A stretch of DNA of 42,960 nucleotides from Gilliamella sp. App4-10. Its GTDB lineage: Bacteria; Pseudomonadota; Gammaproteobacteria; Enterobacterales; Orbaceae. The stretch is from NCBI RefSeq assembly GCF_001690495.1, contig NZ_LZGS01000042.1, positions 1 to 42,960 of the forward strand, read 5' to 3'. Each line of letters starts with the position of its first letter. Positions within the stretch are counted from its first letter, which is position 1. Of the stretch, positions 24,987 through 39,197 are shown piece by piece. Position numbers and translations under genes: made by a program. The notes under the pieces were generated by a model. It saw only the letters and a list, made by a program, of their open reading frames with translations, did not search any database and was not told the origin of the DNA.

Positions 24987-25421
24987 ATGCAGTCAATCCC
25001 TGTTTTACCGGTTGATTTAACGGGTAATGTTGTTACTCAAAAATCAACAGTTATCCATCTAATGGTTGAAACTAGCCAAGCTTATTTAACTAATGTCAAA
25101 ACCTTTTTTGACGATGTTATGGCGCATGAACAAGAAATGGAAACCGATGTGCTACCTGATATTGCCTTGCCACATGCAAAAAGTAGTGCTGTTAAAACAC
25201 CATTTATTGTGGTGGGGAAATATGGCGATGGCATCATTTGGAATAATGATAATAAAGTGAAATTAATCGTTATGATTGGTGCTCCAGAGCATGCCAATAA
25301 AGAGCACTTATCCATTATTGCTAAATTAGCATCGAATTTAGCTAATGATGATTTTGTCGAAGATTTGCTTAAAAGCGATATTCAATCTGTAGCTAATAAA
25401 ATCAGAGGATTATATGAGTAA
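24987..25421 (+). CDS. PTS fructose-family EIIA component
   Basis: A 144-residue cytoplasmic EIIA of the fructose/mannitol type (PTS_EIIA_2). It accepts phosphate from HPr on H63 (IALPHAKSSAV, the usual LPH motif) and hands it to the EIIB domain encoded next. The ATG has GAGGATG upstream. The gene overlaps the EIIBC gene by 8 bases, so the two are coupled. There is no fused HPr domain and no fruK-type kinase nearby, so the sugar is not necessarily fructose; mannosyl-glycerate (MngA-like) or other substrates are possible. Confidence 0.88.
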   Translation: MQSIPVLPVDLTGNVVTQKSTVIHLMVETSQAYLTNVKTFFDDVMAHEQEMETDVLPDIALPHAKSSAVKTPFIVVGKYGDGIIWNNDNKVKLIVMIGAPEHANKEHLSIIAKLASNLANDDFVEDLLKSDIQSVANKIRGLYE

Positions 25422-26802
25422 AAAAAAGATTGTTGCGATTTGTGCGTGTACTGCAGGGATGGCACATACTTATATTGCTAAGCAAAAAATTGAAAATGAG
25501 GCGAAAAAGCGTGGTTGGGAGTATAAAGTCGAAACACAAGGTGCCGCAGGTATTGAAAATTCATTAACCGAACAAGATCTTAAAAGTGCCGATGTGATTT
25601 TATTAGCGACTGATATTTCAATTGAAAATGTCGATAGGCTTGAGCCTTATAAAAATGTCATAAAAGTGAGTACTGGTGAAGCCGTTAAAAATACTGCCAA
25701 TATTTTTAATAATGCAAATGTGATGTCGACTACAGTGGTTAAAGATTGTATCGGTAAAGAAATATTTAGAGCATTAAATACGGGTATTAGTAAGTTTTTA
25801 CCCGTTATTATCGCATCAGGAATATTGTTTTCTATTGTGTTAATGACAGGGGATGTGACTAATGGCAATATTGAGCCAAGTAATCAATTCTTTATGGATT
25901 TAAAACAGGTTGCCTTATATGGTTTTGCTATGATGGTGCCAGTGCTTGCTGCTTATATGGCTTATTCCATTGGCGGCAATGCTGCTTTAGCGCCTGCATT
26001 TATTATGGGTTATGTGGTTAATAATCCAATTGGTTCTAATCAAGTCAATACTGGATTTATTGGCGCAATGATTTTTGGTATTTTAATCGGCTATTTTGTT
26101 AAATGGTTTAAAACGATTAAAGTTCATCCAGTAATTGCATCGATTATGCCAGTGATGATTATCCCTACAGTGACGATATTAGTGATGGCACCACTTTACA
26201 TTTATGGTCTATCTTATCCGCTCGATTGGTTTGTCAAAGCTATGGTCGCAACTTTACAAGGTATGTCAGAGGTTAATGCCGCATTTTTAGGGATTGGCAT
26301 TGGTATATTAGCGGCGCTAGATATGGGAGGACCATGTAGTAAGGCGGCGACTGCATTTACCTTAGCGGCAATGGCGGAGGGGGTTTATGGTCCAAATGGG
26401 GTATTTCGTATGTGCTGTGCTATTCCACCATTAGGTTTAGCTATGTCATCATTAATTGTTTCACGCCCAAAATATACCAAAGAAGAAAAAGAGTTTGGTA
26501 TTACCGCTTTCTTTTTATCATTGGCGGGTATTACTGAAGGTGCAATCCCTTTTGCGGCCAAAGATCCAATGCGTGTTATTATTGCTATTGTTGTTGGCAC
26601 TGCCATCGCAGGTATGCTAGGTATGATTAATGGGATTGAATCATTGGTAGCATTTGGCGGTTTAGTCGCATTAGGTGGAGTGACCAAAGCGACGCTGTGG
26701 TATGTCATTGATATGTTTATTGGCGCATTAATTATTGCCGCTATCTTACATTTCACGAAACCAACAGCTGTGGAAACCGAAATAGTTGCTCAAGTTGACT
26801 AA
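25414..26802 (+). CDS. PTS fructose-family EIIBC component
   Basis: A 462-residue sugar permease-phosphotransferase. Residues 1-100 are EIIB, with phosphorylated C12 in CTAGMAHTYIAKQ (the CPTGIAHT motif of the family with Thr-Ala for Pro-Thr). From about residue 110 the EIIC domain has about nine helices with NAALAPAFIMGYVV, GLGIGI-type GIGIGILAALDMGGPCSKAA, and GITEGAIPFAAKDP, the conserved GITEGAIPF substrate-site motif. It starts inside the EIIA gene (ATGAGTAA overlap) with AGAGGA upstream. A stem-loop terminator follows. Substrate not predictable; no sugar-phosphate enzyme is adjacent. Confidence 0.9.
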   Translation: MSKKKIVAICACTAGMAHTYIAKQKIENEAKKRGWEYKVETQGAAGIENSLTEQDLKSADVILLATDISIENVDRLEPYKNVIKVSTGEAVKNTANIFNNANVMSTTVVKDCIGKEIFRALNTGISKFLPVIIASGILFSIVLMTGDVTNGNIEPSNQFFMDLKQVALYGFAMMVPVLAAYMAYSIGGNAALAPAFIMGYVVNNPIGSNQVNTGFIGAMIFGILIGYFVKWFKTIKVHPVIASIMPVMIIPTVTILVMAPLYIYGLSYPLDWFVKAMVATLQGMSEVNAAFLGIGIGILAALDMGGPCSKAATAFTLAAMAEGVYGPNGVFRMCCAIPPLGLAMSSLIVSRPKYTKEEKEFGITAFFLSLAGITEGAIPFAAKDPMRVIIAIVVGTAIAGMLGMINGIESLVAFGGLVALGGVTKATLWYVIDMFIGALIIAAILHFTKPTAVETEIVAQVD

Positions 26803-26820
26803 AGTCTAAATAATAACCTA

Positions 26821-26852
26821 TGCTACACCAATCATGGTTGGTGTAGCATTTT
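26821..26852 (+). terminator. Rho-independent terminator after the PTS operon
   Basis: A stem of about 11 pairs, TGCTACACCAA with TTGGTGTAGCA (26821-26848), and a short loop, followed by TTTTG. It lies 19 bases after the EIIBC stop. Confidence 0.8.
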
Positions 26853-26877
26853 GTAAATTAAAGACATAAAGTTTAAA

Positions 26878-28560
26878 TTATGCTTGTTGATAAACGATTT
26901 TACCGCCCACAATAGTTGTTAAAACCTTGACATTTTGCATATCGGTTGCTGGAATAGTAAATGGATTGCGATCTAAAATAATCAAATCAGCAAATTTACC
27001 TTTCTCAATTGACCCAATGTATTGATCTTGTTTTAATACATATGCGGCATTAATAGTGGCACTACGTAATACTTCAATAGCGGTTAGATTGCGATCATTG
27101 TTTAATCGCGGATGCTCGTCATCAATTTTTCGTGTCATCGCAATTTGGAAATCGTACCATTCATTTAATGGATCAATTGGCCAATCGCTACCGAAAGCAC
27201 ATGTCACACCTGCATCAATATATTGCCCGTGTGCTTCTAAACCATTATAACGCTCTGGGCCAAAGAGGGTTTGATATTGCTCAACCATTGCCGAACTACA
27301 TCCTGCCCATTGAAATGAAAAGACCACACAAGCATTCAATTGCTTATACCTTGTAAATTGATGTGCAGCACTTAATTCATTGTGTGCTGTACTTGGGCGA
27401 ATATCCTCATCAGGTAAGGTTTTTCGCATTTTTTCAATAGCATCAAGCACCACTTCAATCGCACCTTCACCAACAGTATGCATATGCGGATGAAATCCTG
27501 CTTTTGCTGATTCAAGAATGAGAGCATCTAACATTTCAGTTGAATAATAAAGATCACCGTAACGATCTTTTTCGTCAGCTAAATTATATGGTTTAAGCAA
27601 ACGTGCGGTCATTAAAGGTGCTTGCATTACGCCGTCTACAAATAATTTGGTATGTGAGATTTTGATACCAGGTTTTGGTTGCCAGTTTTTATCGTCGTAA
27701 CGTGCAGCGAACTGTTTAACTTTGTTAAGTAGAGTTGGAATTTCTTCAATTGAGGATACATCATCTGGCGGTAATTCACGCGCACCAAATAAGCGAATCG
27801 ATAGTTGGTCTTGTTGTTGTAGTGTTAAAAATGCATCGGCTTGGGTTTCGGTAATTCGAGCATCCATAACAGCAGTAACACCTTGTTTATTGAGTTCTGC
27901 TTGCGATAATTTAGCAATGTTGACTGCTTGTTCATCGGTGAGTTTAGAAATGCTGTCAAACGCACGCATAGCCGGGGCATCTTCTAATATGCCATTTAAT
28001 TCACCGTCATCAGTACGACCAATCTTTCCATCGGTTGGTTCAGGGGTGTTTCTATCTAAACCAAATTTCTCTAAAGCAATGCTATTCGCAACTAAAGTAT
28101 GGCAGTCATTAGAAAACAAAATAACAGGGCGTTTTGTATTGAGCCGATCAAGATCAAAGCGAGTAATATCAGTACCGATTGGCAACACTTCTTGGCGCAA
28201 CCATCCTCGAACTTGTAACCAATTTGCGCTGTTATCTGTCAAATCTTTATCTAAATGCGTTTGAATAATAGCTAAAGTATCATCAATGGTTAAGCTTTGA
28301 TAATTTAAATTACAAGAGGATAATTGCATTCCGCCCCAAAATGTATGTAGATGCGAATCAATGATCCCTGGCATCATCGTTTTACCTTGTAGGTCATAAA
28401 TGGTTGTATGGTTATCAACATAGTGACTGTTATTTATTTCTTGCGTAGTGCCAGTTGCAATAATATAGCCATTTTCGATTGCTATTGCCTCGCAGACACT
28501 ATCTTGTTTGTCCGCGGTGTAAATATAGCCGTTAATATAAATAGCATCTGCTTTAGCCAT
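26878..28560 (-). CDS. Amidohydrolase, YtcJ-like (Amidohydro_3 family)
   Basis: A 560-residue metal-dependent hydrolase. Typical landmarks occur in order: DAIYINGYIYTAD at the start, MMPGIIDSHLHTFWGG with the metal-binding HxH (residues about 66-76), a central Lys in SHTKLFVDGV, HPHMHTVGEGAIE, FGSDWPIDPLNEW with the last Asp, and a final GKFADLIILDRNPF strand. AAGGAAT lies about 10 bases before the ATG. No signal peptide is seen, so it acts in the cytoplasm. The family is broad and the substrate unknown. It converges on the PTS operon and diverges from matP. Confidence 0.88.
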   Translation of the reverse strand: MAKADAIYINGYIYTADKQDSVCEAIAIENGYIIATGTTQEINNSHYVDNHTTIYDLQGKTMMPGIIDSHLHTFWGGMQLSSCNLNYQSLTIDDTLAIIQTHLDKDLTDNSANWLQVRGWLRQEVLPIGTDITRFDLDRLNTKRPVILFSNDCHTLVANSIALEKFGLDRNTPEPTDGKIGRTDDGELNGILEDAPAMRAFDSISKLTDEQAVNIAKLSQAELNKQGVTAVMDARITETQADAFLTLQQQDQLSIRLFGARELPPDDVSSIEEIPTLLNKVKQFAARYDDKNWQPKPGIKISHTKLFVDGVMQAPLMTARLLKPYNLADEKDRYGDLYYSTEMLDALILESAKAGFHPHMHTVGEGAIEVVLDAIEKMRKTLPDEDIRPSTAHNELSAAHQFTRYKQLNACVVFSFQWAGCSSAMVEQYQTLFGPERYNGLEAHGQYIDAGVTCAFGSDWPIDPLNEWYDFQIAMTRKIDDEHPRLNNDRNLTAIEVLRSATINAAYVLKQDQYIGSIEKGKFADLIILDRNPFTIPATDMQNVKVLTTIVGGKIVYQQA

Positions 28561-28706
28561 TATGGGAATTCCTTAAATAAAGATCAAAATGAAAGAGCAA
28601 CGATAGCAGATTTATAAAAAATTTGTCAAATGCAATAATTTTCTTTATTGTGTGACTAGATTATGCTACAACTATATATTCAGTTACAGCGTCACAAGAT
28701 GAACCA

Positions 28707-29171
28707 ATGAAATATCAACAACTAGAAAACCTAGAATGTGGTTGGAAATGGCACTATCTAGTAAAAAGGCATCTAGAAGGCGAGTCAATTACACGTTATA
28801 TTGAAAAAAGCGCTGCACAGCATGCGGTCAGTGAGTTATTATTATTAGAACATAATCCAACTGGTGTCGTTGATTGGATAAAACAACATTTAAATCCCGA
28901 TTTAGATAATCGCCTGAAGCAAACTATTCGTGCAAGACGAAAACGGCATTTTAATGCAGAACAGCAAAATACCCGAAAAAAGTCGATTGATTTGGAATTT
29001 TTAGTTTGGCAACGATTGGCTAATTTAGCCAAACGCCGTGGATGCACGCTGTCACAAACCATTACGCAATTAATTGAAGATGCAGAACAGAAAGAGCAAT
29101 ATGCTACGAAAGTATCAACAATTAAAGATGATTTACTGTCGCTTCTTGATGTGAAGCTCGATAGTAAATAA
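28707..29171 (+). CDS. matP: Macrodomain Ter protein MatP
   Basis: MatP binds matS sites and organises the replication terminus region, interacting with ZapB and MukBEF. The 154-residue product matches the family from its start ([20 protein letters not shown]) through the four-helix N-terminal domain to the C-terminal ribbon-helix-helix ([19 protein letters not shown]) and coiled-coil tail. [14 protein letters not shown], part of the DNA-binding surface, is intact. It sits 29 bases upstream of topA on the same strand, a different neighbourhood from E. coli, where it lies near ompA. MatP genes are limited to part of the Gammaproteobacteria, which helps place the organism. Confidence 0.95.
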   Translation: MKYQQLENLECGWKWHYLVKRHLEGESITRYIEKSAAQHAVSELLLLEHNPTGVVDWIKQHLNPDLDNRLKQTIRARRKRHFNAEQQNTRKKSIDLEFLVWQRLANLAKRRGCTLSQTITQLIEDAEQKEQYATKVSTIKDDLLSLLDVKLDSK

Positions 29172-29200
29172 TACAAACAACAGAATAAAAAGGTTTTATT

Positions 29201-31810
29201 ATGGGAAAATCCCTTGTTATTGTGGAATCACCAGCCAAAGCAAAAACGATTAATAAATATCTTGGCAAAGATTTCGTGGTTAAATCAAGCGTAGGTCACA
29301 TTCGTGATTTGCCAGTTAGTGGTAGTAGTCAACGAGCTGAAAAGCTAACAAAAGATACCAAAGACAAAGCCGAGAAAAAAGTAAAACGCTCTGAAAAGCA
29401 AATCTTAGTCGATCGAATGAGTGTCGATCCTTATAATGGCTGGCAAGCGCATTACCAAATTTTACCCGGTAAAGAACGTGTGGTGTCAGAATTAAAAAAA
29501 TTGGCTAAAGATGCAGATATGATCTATCTAGCAACTGACTTGGATAGAGAAGGGGAAGCCATTGCTTGGCATCTTAAAGATGTGATTGGCGGAGACGATA
29601 GCAAATATCGTCGCGTTGTGTTTAACGAAATCACCAAAACAGCGATCAAAAATGCCTTTAACCAGCCATCAATGCTCGATATGGATCGGGTCAATGCACA
29701 GCAAGCGCGTCGATTTATGGATCGGGTTGTGGGTTTTATGCTATCGCCATTACTTTGGAAAAAGGTTGCTAGAGGCTTATCTGCTGGTCGTGTTCAGTCA
29801 GTTGCAGTGCGTCTAGTTGTTGAACGTGAACGTGAAATCCATGCCTTTATTCCTGAAGAATATTGGGATCTTTTTGCTGATTTGAATACAGCGAAAAATG
29901 AGTCGTTAACTCTGCAAGTAACTCATTATAAAAACGAAGCGTTTGAACCAAAAGATAAAGTTGCCATTGATATTGCGCTAGCAGGACTTAATCAAAACCA
30001 ATATCAAGTAACGAATATTGAAGAAAAACCGACTAAAAGTAATCCAACTGCACCGTTTATTACTTCAACTTTACAGCAAGCCGCGAGTACTCGTCTTGGT
30101 TTTGGTGTTAAAAAGACCATGATGTTAGCTCAAAGATTATATGAAGCGGGTTATATTACCTATATGCGTACCGATTCTACTAACTTGAGTCAAGATGCAT
30201 TAACCATGGTACGAGATTATATTGGCAACAAATTTGGTGATAAATATTTGCCAAAATCACCTAATGTATACAGTAGTAAAAAGAATTCACAAGAAGCGCA
30301 TGAGGCGATTCGCCCATCAGATGTTACTATTCTTGCTGATAATATTAGTGACATTGAAGCTGATGCGGGTAAATTATATCAACTGATTTGGCGCCAATTT
30401 GTAGCTTGTCAAATGACATCGGCCGAATATAACTCAACAACAATTACAGTTAAATCAGGTGATTTTACTTTAAAGGCCAAAGGTCGTACATTGCGTTTTG
30501 ACGGTTGGACTAAAGTGCAACCGCAATTGACGAAAAATAATGAAGATAGGATATTACCGCCGTTATCAGTCAACGACAAACTCGATTTAATCATCTTAAA
30601 TCCAAATCAGCACTTTACCAAACCACCCGCTCGGTATAACGAAGCATCACTGGTTAAAGAGCTTGAAAAACGTGAAATTGGTCGCCCATCGACTTATGCA
30701 ACCATTATTTCGACAATTCAAGATCGCGGATATGTACGTTTAGATAATCGCCGTTTTTATGCTGAAAAAATCGGTGAAATTGTTACCGATAGACTTAGCG
30801 AAAACTTTAATGACCTAATGAGTTATGACTTTACCGCACGTATGGAACATGCATTGGATGAAATCGCTCATAAAAAACAAGAATGGCGCGAAGTGCTCGA
30901 TCAATTTTTTAGTGATTTTAGTCAGCATCTTGAGGTTGCCGAACAAGCACCCGATAAAGGCGGTATGCAACTTAATCCATTAGTGTTAACACCTGAAATT
31001 AAATGCCCTAATTGTAGTCGTGAAATGGGCATTAAAACTGCGGGTACAGGTGTATTTTTAGCCTGTTCAGGCTATGCGTTGCCACCTAAAGAGCGTTGCA
31101 AACAAACCATTAATTTAATTCCTGAGCACGAAACTTTAAATATCTTGGAAGAAGCCGAAACAGCTGAAACCGAAGCTTTAAGAGCGCGGAAACGCTGTCC
31201 AAAATGTCACACTGCAATGGATAGTTATTTGCTTGATAACGAGCGTAAATTGCATATTTGTGGCAATAACCCAATTTGTGATGGTTCATTAATTGAAAAA
31301 GGGAATTTTAAAGTTAAAAGTTACGAAGGGCCGATTATCGAATGTGAAAAATGTGGATCTGAAATGCACTTAAAATCAGGCCGATTTGGATTATATATGG
31401 GTTGTACTAATCAGGATTGTAAAAATACGCGTAAAATCTTAAAAAATGGTGATGTTGCACCACCTAAAGAAGATCCGGTAGATTTACCAGAACTTCAATG
31501 TAGCAAATCCGATGCGCATTTTGTATTACGTGATGGTGCAGCGGGTATCTTTTTGGCGGCACATAACTTTCCAAAATCAAGGGAGACGAGAGCGCCGTTG
31601 ATTGAAGAGTTACAACGCTTTAAAGACCGTCTACCAGAAAAATTTATCTACTTGACCGAAGCACCTAATAAAGATCCTGATGGTAATCCAGCAATTGTTC
31701 GTTTCAGCCGTAAAAACAAACAACAATATGTTACCTCGGAAATTAATGGAAAATCGACAGGTTGGGTGATGCAATATGTGGATGGCAAATGGATCAATAG
31801 TAAAAAATAG
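29201..31810 (+). CDS. topA: DNA topoisomerase I
   Basis: A type IA topoisomerase of 869 residues that relaxes negative supercoils. The Toprim domain has [16 protein letters not shown] and [15 protein letters not shown], the acidic metal site. The catalytic tyrosine is Y321 in [32 protein letters not shown] and [10 protein letters not shown] are further family signatures. The C-terminus keeps three four-Cys zinc motifs (starting at [16 protein letters not shown] and CEKCGSEM) and a further Cys-poor zinc-ribbon-like domain, as in the E. coli enzyme. An A-rich leader with AAAGG precedes the ATG. It is followed by cysB, the same order as in E. coli. Confidence 0.97.
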   Translation: MGKSLVIVESPAKAKTINKYLGKDFVVKSSVGHIRDLPVSGSSQRAEKLTKDTKDKAEKKVKRSEKQILVDRMSVDPYNGWQAHYQILPGKERVVSELKKLAKDADMIYLATDLDREGEAIAWHLKDVIGGDDSKYRRVVFNEITKTAIKNAFNQPSMLDMDRVNAQQARRFMDRVVGFMLSPLLWKKVARGLSAGRVQSVAVRLVVEREREIHAFIPEEYWDLFADLNTAKNESLTLQVTHYKNEAFEPKDKVAIDIALAGLNQNQYQVTNIEEKPTKSNPTAPFITSTLQQAASTRLGFGVKKTMMLAQRLYEAGYITYMRTDSTNLSQDALTMVRDYIGNKFGDKYLPKSPNVYSSKKNSQEAHEAIRPSDVTILADNISDIEADAGKLYQLIWRQFVACQMTSAEYNSTTITVKSGDFTLKAKGRTLRFDGWTKVQPQLTKNNEDRILPPLSVNDKLDLIILNPNQHFTKPPARYNEASLVKELEKREIGRPSTYATIISTIQDRGYVRLDNRRFYAEKIGEIVTDRLSENFNDLMSYDFTARMEHALDEIAHKKQEWREVLDQFFSDFSQHLEVAEQAPDKGGMQLNPLVLTPEIKCPNCSREMGIKTAGTGVFLACSGYALPPKERCKQTINLIPEHETLNILEEAETAETEALRARKRCPKCHTAMDSYLLDNERKLHICGNNPICDGSLIEKGNFKVKSYEGPIIECEKCGSEMHLKSGRFGLYMGCTNQDCKNTRKILKNGDVAPPKEDPVDLPELQCSKSDAHFVLRDGAAGIFLAAHNFPKSRETRAPLIEELQRFKDRLPEKFIYLTEAPNKDPDGNPAIVRFSRKNKQQYVTSEINGKSTGWVMQYVDGKWINSKK

Positions 31811-31980
31811 GTAAGCACACCTGAATGTTGTCAAAAAGTTTCAGGAAAGTATGCGTTTTAGTATAAAAATAATTATTTTTGTTTGTGCTAGGCTGTGAAA
31901 AGATTTACCTTACCAATTCTCCCTTTTGTAATATGATTAAAAGGGAGAAAAGCATACAGTTAAAGGAGCTTTTGTGTGTC

Positions 31981-32952
31981 ATGAAATTGCAACAATTACG
32001 CTATATTGTTGAAGTCGTTAATAACGATCTTAACGTATCGTTGACATCCGAAAAACTGTATACTTCTCAACCAGGTATAAGCAAACAAATAAAATTATTA
32101 GAGGATGAGCTTGGCATTCAGATATTTACCCGGGTAGGTAAGCACCTTTCAGAAGTAACGCCAGTTGGTGAAAAAATTATTGCTCTTGCTCGAGAAATCC
32201 TCAATAAATCGAGCGATATTAAAATTATTGCCAAAGAGTTTAGTCAGCCAAATCAAGGCTCATTAACTATTACCACAACGTATACTCAAGCACGTTATAC
32301 CTTACCCGTTGTGATCCAACAGTTTATGCAACAGTATCCAAGTATTACTTTGCATATGGAGCAAGGGACCTCTTCTCAATGCATGTCACAAGCTCAAGCA
32401 GGGCAGGCCGAATTGGCTATTGTGACCGACATTTCTCAACTTAGCGATGATATGATTGCCTTACCTTGCTATCACTGGAACCAAGCTGTGATTGTGATGA
32501 AAGATCACCCACTTGCCAAAAGCAGCTTAATTACAATTGAACAACTTTCAAAATATCCATTAGTCAGTTACGATTTTTCTAATGATGGTTCCGATTTAAA
32601 TCAAGCTTTCTTACGCGCTAATCAGTCGCCTAATATTGTTTTTAGTACAACAGACGCTGAGTTAATTAAAACCTATGTTAAATTGGGCGTCGGTATTGGC
32701 ATTGTCGCAAAAATGGCGGTGAATAATACTTCAGAGGATGATTTTGTTGTACTGAGTGCTGGTCATATTTTCCCCTACAGTACAACCTATATCGTTTTTG
32801 CTCGTTCGTTATTTTTACGCAGTTATATGTATGATTTTATTCAGCAGTTTTCACCACATTTGGATCGACAAACTGTCGATAAACTCATGTTATGTGAAAA
32901 TAATATCGAAGTATTAGCGATGTTTAATGGAGTAAAATTGCCTGTTTGCTAA
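31981..32952 (+). CDS. cysB: LysR-type transcriptional regulator CysB
   Basis: The master activator of cysteine biosynthesis and sulfur assimilation genes, responding to N-acetylserine. The 323-residue product begins MKLQQLRYIVEVVN, with the LysR helix-turn-helix at about residues 18-38 (SLTSEKLYTSQPGISKQIK), then the effector domain from about residue 90 (TTTYTQARYTLP, a CysB landmark, and PCYHWNQAVIV). I chose the ATG at 31981 because it gives the conserved family N-terminus; AAAGGAG lies 13 to 19 bases upstream, slightly far. The longer frame from 31879 adds 34 residues not seen in CysB. It converges on the his operon through a strong terminator. Confidence 0.95.
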   Translation: MKLQQLRYIVEVVNNDLNVSLTSEKLYTSQPGISKQIKLLEDELGIQIFTRVGKHLSEVTPVGEKIIALAREILNKSSDIKIIAKEFSQPNQGSLTITTTYTQARYTLPVVIQQFMQQYPSITLHMEQGTSSQCMSQAQAGQAELAIVTDISQLSDDMIALPCYHWNQAVIVMKDHPLAKSSLITIEQLSKYPLVSYDFSNDGSDLNQAFLRANQSPNIVFSTTDAELIKTYVKLGVGIGIVAKMAVNNTSEDDFVVLSAGHIFPYSTTYIVFARSLFLRSYMYDFIQQFSPHLDRQTVDKLMLCENNIEVLAMFNGVKLPVC

Positions 32953-32987
32953 GTTGATTTATTTTTTATCATAATAAAAAAGATGTA

Positions 32988-33024
32988 AATCAAAGTGCGA
33001 TATGATTCGCACTTTGATTATTTT
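32988..33024. terminator. Bidirectional terminator between cysB and hisI
   Basis: A perfect 13-pair stem, AATCAAAGTGCGA with TCGCACTTTGATT, around a six-base loop. It is followed by a T-rich run on the plus strand and preceded by an A-rich run (T-rich on the minus strand). It serves both converging units. Confidence 0.88.
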
Positions 33025-33026
33025 TA

Positions 33027-33646
33027 TTATTTATGCCTTGTTTTTAAAATGCCAATCACATCTTGTAGTGACAGATTTTGATCTTGGAGTAATACTAATA
33101 AATGATAAACCAAATCCGCAGATTCATTTTTTAACTCTTCTCGATCATGAACTGTCGCAGCAAGGGCGGTTTCAACACCTTCTTCTCCCACTTTTTGCGC
33201 TATTCGTTTTGTGCCATCATGATACAGTTTTGCCGTATACGATGACTTAGGATCGGCATTTTTTCGTGTAGCGATTAATTGCTCTAATTCAAACAAAAAT
33301 CCCCATTCGCTTTTAGCATTAGCAAAGCAACTTGTTGTGCCGGTATGGCAAGTTGGACCAACTGGATTCACTAAAATCAGTAACGTATCATTATCGCAAT
33401 CAGCCGAAATACTCACGATATTTAAAACGTTACCAGAAGTTTCACCTTTGGTCCAAAGGCGCTGTTTGGTGCGTGAATAAAAAGTGACTTTACCACTGCT
33501 TTGTGTTTGTATTAACGCTTCTTGATTCATATAACCAAGCATTAATACATCACCAGATACATAATGCTGAATAATGACCGGCATTAAATTATCTACTTTT
33601 TGCCAATCAAGTTGTTGTAAATTTAATTGGGTATTGCAATTTTGAG

Positions 33647-33653
<7 letters not shown>
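33027..33653 (-). CDS. hisI: Bifunctional phosphoribosyl-AMP cyclohydrolase / phosphoribosyl-ATP pyrophosphatase
   Basis: HisIE carries out steps 2 and 3 of histidine synthesis. Residues 1 to about 115 are the cyclohydrolase: [28 protein letters not shown], and the zinc-binding DCDNDT with the CHTG/SCF Cys pair. Residues about 120-208 are the pyrophosphatase, with [13 protein letters not shown] and the acidic [13 protein letters not shown] helix. The fused form is typical of enteric bacteria. It is the last gene of the operon; its ATG lies seven bases inside the end of hisF. Confidence 0.96.
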
Positions 33654-35747
<2,094 letters not shown>

Positions 35748-36815
35748 TTATAGCACTCCTTTTGAACTTGGCAATCGATCACTTTCAATTTTGATTGCTT
35801 GCTTTAATGTGCGCGCAAAGGCTTTAAATAAGCTTTCAACTTTGTGATGATCATTATTGCCTTCGGTTTCAATATGTAACGCGATAGCCATAGCATAACT
35901 CAGTGAGTAGAAGAAATGCTCAACCATTTGTGTGCTCATATCGCCTACTTTTTGGTGGGTAAATTCGGCTTTAAATTTAAGATAAGGGCGCCCTGAAATA
36001 TCAATTGCACACTTGGCTAAACACTCATCCATTGGAATAACAGATGCGTAACGCGTAATGCCGCGTTTATCACCGAGTGCTATTTTAAGTGCCTCGCCTA
36101 ACGCCAGTCCAGTATCCTCGATGGTGTGGTGATCATCAATATGCAAATCACCCGCTACTTGGATATTGAGCTTAATACCGCCGTGTGTAGCAATTTGATC
36201 GAGCATATGATCAAAAAAACCAATTCCCGTATTAATTTGACTGCCACCTTGGCGATCGAGCCATACTTCGACTAATATTTTCGTTTCTTTGGTATTGCGT
36301 TCAACTTTAGCATAGCGATTAGTGACAGTTAATCGTTGCGCAATTTCGTGCCAGTTTAAATCTTCAGGATGATATCGTAACCCTTTGATTTGCATATTTT
36401 CAGCTAATTGAATGTCCGTTATCCTATCGCCAATAACGTAGCTATTTTGTTTGTCCAGTTTACCACTGGTAAGATAAGGAAACACTAATTGGATTTTAGG
36501 TTTACGACATTCACAGTTATCTTCGGGAAAGTGAGGGCAAATTAGCACATCTTCAAAATTAATGCCTTGTGATTTAAAAATCTGCATCATTAGATTATGC
36601 GGTCCATCAAAATCTGCTTGTGGATAGTTGCTAGTACCCAGCCCATCTTGATTGGTGACCATCACTAATTTGTACCCTGCTGCTTGTAGTTTAAGCAGAG
36701 CAGGGATCACATTCGGTTCAAAAGCCAGCTTATCAAAACGATCAACTTGAAAGTCAATTGGAGGCTCGGTAATTAATGTACCATCTCGATCAATAAATAA
36801 GTATTTTTGTAACAT
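35748..36815 (-). CDS. hisB: Bifunctional histidinol-phosphatase / imidazoleglycerol-phosphate dehydratase HisB
   Basis: A 355-residue fusion carrying steps 6 and 8. Residues 1-165 are a HAD-type phosphatase ([13 protein letters not shown] nucleophile motif; zinc-binding Cys and His in [14 protein letters not shown]). Residues about 168-355 are the dehydratase, with [33 protein letters not shown] and [15 protein letters not shown] as manganese-binding His clusters. The fusion is characteristic of enteric-type Gammaproteobacteria. GGAGC precedes the ATG; eight bases separate it from hisC. Confidence 0.97.
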   Translation of the reverse strand: MLQKYLFIDRDGTLITEPPIDFQVDRFDKLAFEPNVIPALLKLQAAGYKLVMVTNQDGLGTSNYPQADFDGPHNLMMQIFKSQGINFEDVLICPHFPEDNCECRKPKIQLVFPYLTSGKLDKQNSYVIGDRITDIQLAENMQIKGLRYHPEDLNWHEIAQRLTVTNRYAKVERNTKETKILVEVWLDRQGGSQINTGIGFFDHMLDQIATHGGIKLNIQVAGDLHIDDHHTIEDTGLALGEALKIALGDKRGITRYASVIPMDECLAKCAIDISGRPYLKFKAEFTHQKVGDMSTQMVEHFFYSLSYAMAIALHIETEGNNDHHKVESLFKAFARTLKQAIKIESDRLPSSKGVL

Positions 36816-36823
36816 TTTTGCTC

Positions 36824-37891
<1,068 letters not shown>

Positions 37892-37897
37892 CTATTT

Positions 37898-39193
37898 TTA
37901 ACCCATTGAATTTAATGCCGCTAGGCGTAAAGTTACCGCGTGTTTATGGGCGGTGAGTTGTTCGGCTTCGGCCATAAGTTCGACAGCATTTCCGATTGCT
38001 TTTAAGCCCTCTGGCGATAATTTTTGTACTGTCATTCTTTTTTGAAAATCAGCCAGCCCAAGGCTAGAATATGTTGCGGTATAGCCATATGTTGGCAGTA
38101 CATGATTAGTCCCAGAAGCATAATCACCGACTGATTCAGGCGACCAATTGCCTAAAAATATTGAACCAGCACTGGTGATCTGTTCAACTAATTCATCCGC
38201 ATTGGCTGTTTGAATAATTAAGTGTTCGGGACCATAACGATTGCTGATGTTAATGCACTGAGTTAAATCTTTCGTTACAATTAAGCGACTCTCTTTCAAG
38301 GCTTTTTCCGCAATCTCTTTGCGCGATAGTTGGGCAAGTTGCTTATCGACGGCGATTGATACCGCTTGTGCAATGACCTCGTCAGGGGTAAGCAGTATCA
38401 CTTGCGAATCAGGACCATGTTCGGCTTGTGATAACAGATCGGCAGCAATAAAATCAGGGTTTGCCGAACTATCAGCAATAACCAGCACCTCAGAAGGACC
38501 CGCAGGCATATCAATGGCGGCACCATCAAGGCGTTGACTTACTTGGCGTTTGGCTTCGGTAACGTAAGCATTGCCTGGACCAAAAATTTTAGCCACTTTA
38601 GGCACCGATTCAGTACCAAATGCCATAGCAGCAATCGCTTGAGCTCCACCAAGTTGATAAATCTCGGTAATGCCACAAAGTTCAGCTGCATATAATATTT
38701 CATCGGCAATCGGTGGAGGCGAACATAAAATCACTTTACGACAACCCGCAATTTTAGCCGGTATTGCCAGCATTAACACGGTTGATAATAAAGGGGCGGA
38801 ACCACCCGGAATATAGAGTCCCACTGAATCAATAGGGCGGGTCACTTGCTGACATTTTACACCTGGCATAGTTTCAACCGTAATGGCTTGTTTTACTTGA
38901 GCTTGGTGAAACTTATTAATATTAGCAACTGCAAGTTGCATGGCTTGTTTTAAATCAGAATTAACGCGACTAGTAGCTGCTTTAATTTCATCTTGAGTTA
39001 ATTTAATCTGCTTAATTTGAACTTTATCAAACTTGTTACTTAGCGCTTTTAATGCTTCATCGCCATTTTTTTTAACTTGAGCCAAAATATCTGTTACTGC
39101 TTTGCTAATCGAATCAGAGGCCGTGATAGCTGGGCGTGTTAATAGCGCTATTTGTTGTTCATTTGTACATTGTTGCCAATAAGAGAGTTTCAT
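37898..39193 (-). CDS. hisD: Histidinol dehydrogenase HisD
   Basis: A zinc- and NAD-dependent enzyme of 431 residues that oxidises histidinol twice to histidine, the last step. Signatures include [60 protein letters not shown] (zinc and catalytic residues) and [24 protein letters not shown] precedes the ATG; four bases separate it from hisG. Confidence 0.97.
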   Translation of the reverse strand: MKLSYWQQCTNEQQIALLTRPAITASDSISKAVTDILAQVKKNGDEALKALSNKFDKVQIKQIKLTQDEIKAATSRVNSDLKQAMQLAVANINKFHQAQVKQAITVETMPGVKCQQVTRPIDSVGLYIPGGSAPLLSTVLMLAIPAKIAGCRKVILCSPPPIADEILYAAELCGITEIYQLGGAQAIAAMAFGTESVPKVAKIFGPGNAYVTEAKRQVSQRLDGAAIDMPAGPSEVLVIADSSANPDFIAADLLSQAEHGPDSQVILLTPDEVIAQAVSIAVDKQLAQLSRKEIAEKALKESRLIVTKDLTQCINISNRYGPEHLIIQTANADELVEQITSAGSIFLGNWSPESVGDYASGTNHVLPTYGYTATYSSLGLADFQKRMTVQKLSPEGLKAIGNAVELMAEAEQLTAHKHAVTLRLAALNSMG

Positions 39194-39197
39194 ATTA

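Noticed and set aside
27722-28264. A 180-residue plus-strand frame within the amidohydrolase gene
   Set aside because: It is antisense to a well-conserved enzyme, Ser-rich and without family features; it is a shadow.
31879-31980. N-terminal extension of CysB
   Set aside because: The in-frame extension has no similarity to CysB, and the ATG at 31981 gives the exact conserved N-terminus.
33002-33250. Plus-strand frame of 82 residues after cysB
   Set aside because: It starts inside the terminator and runs antisense through hisI; it is a shadow.
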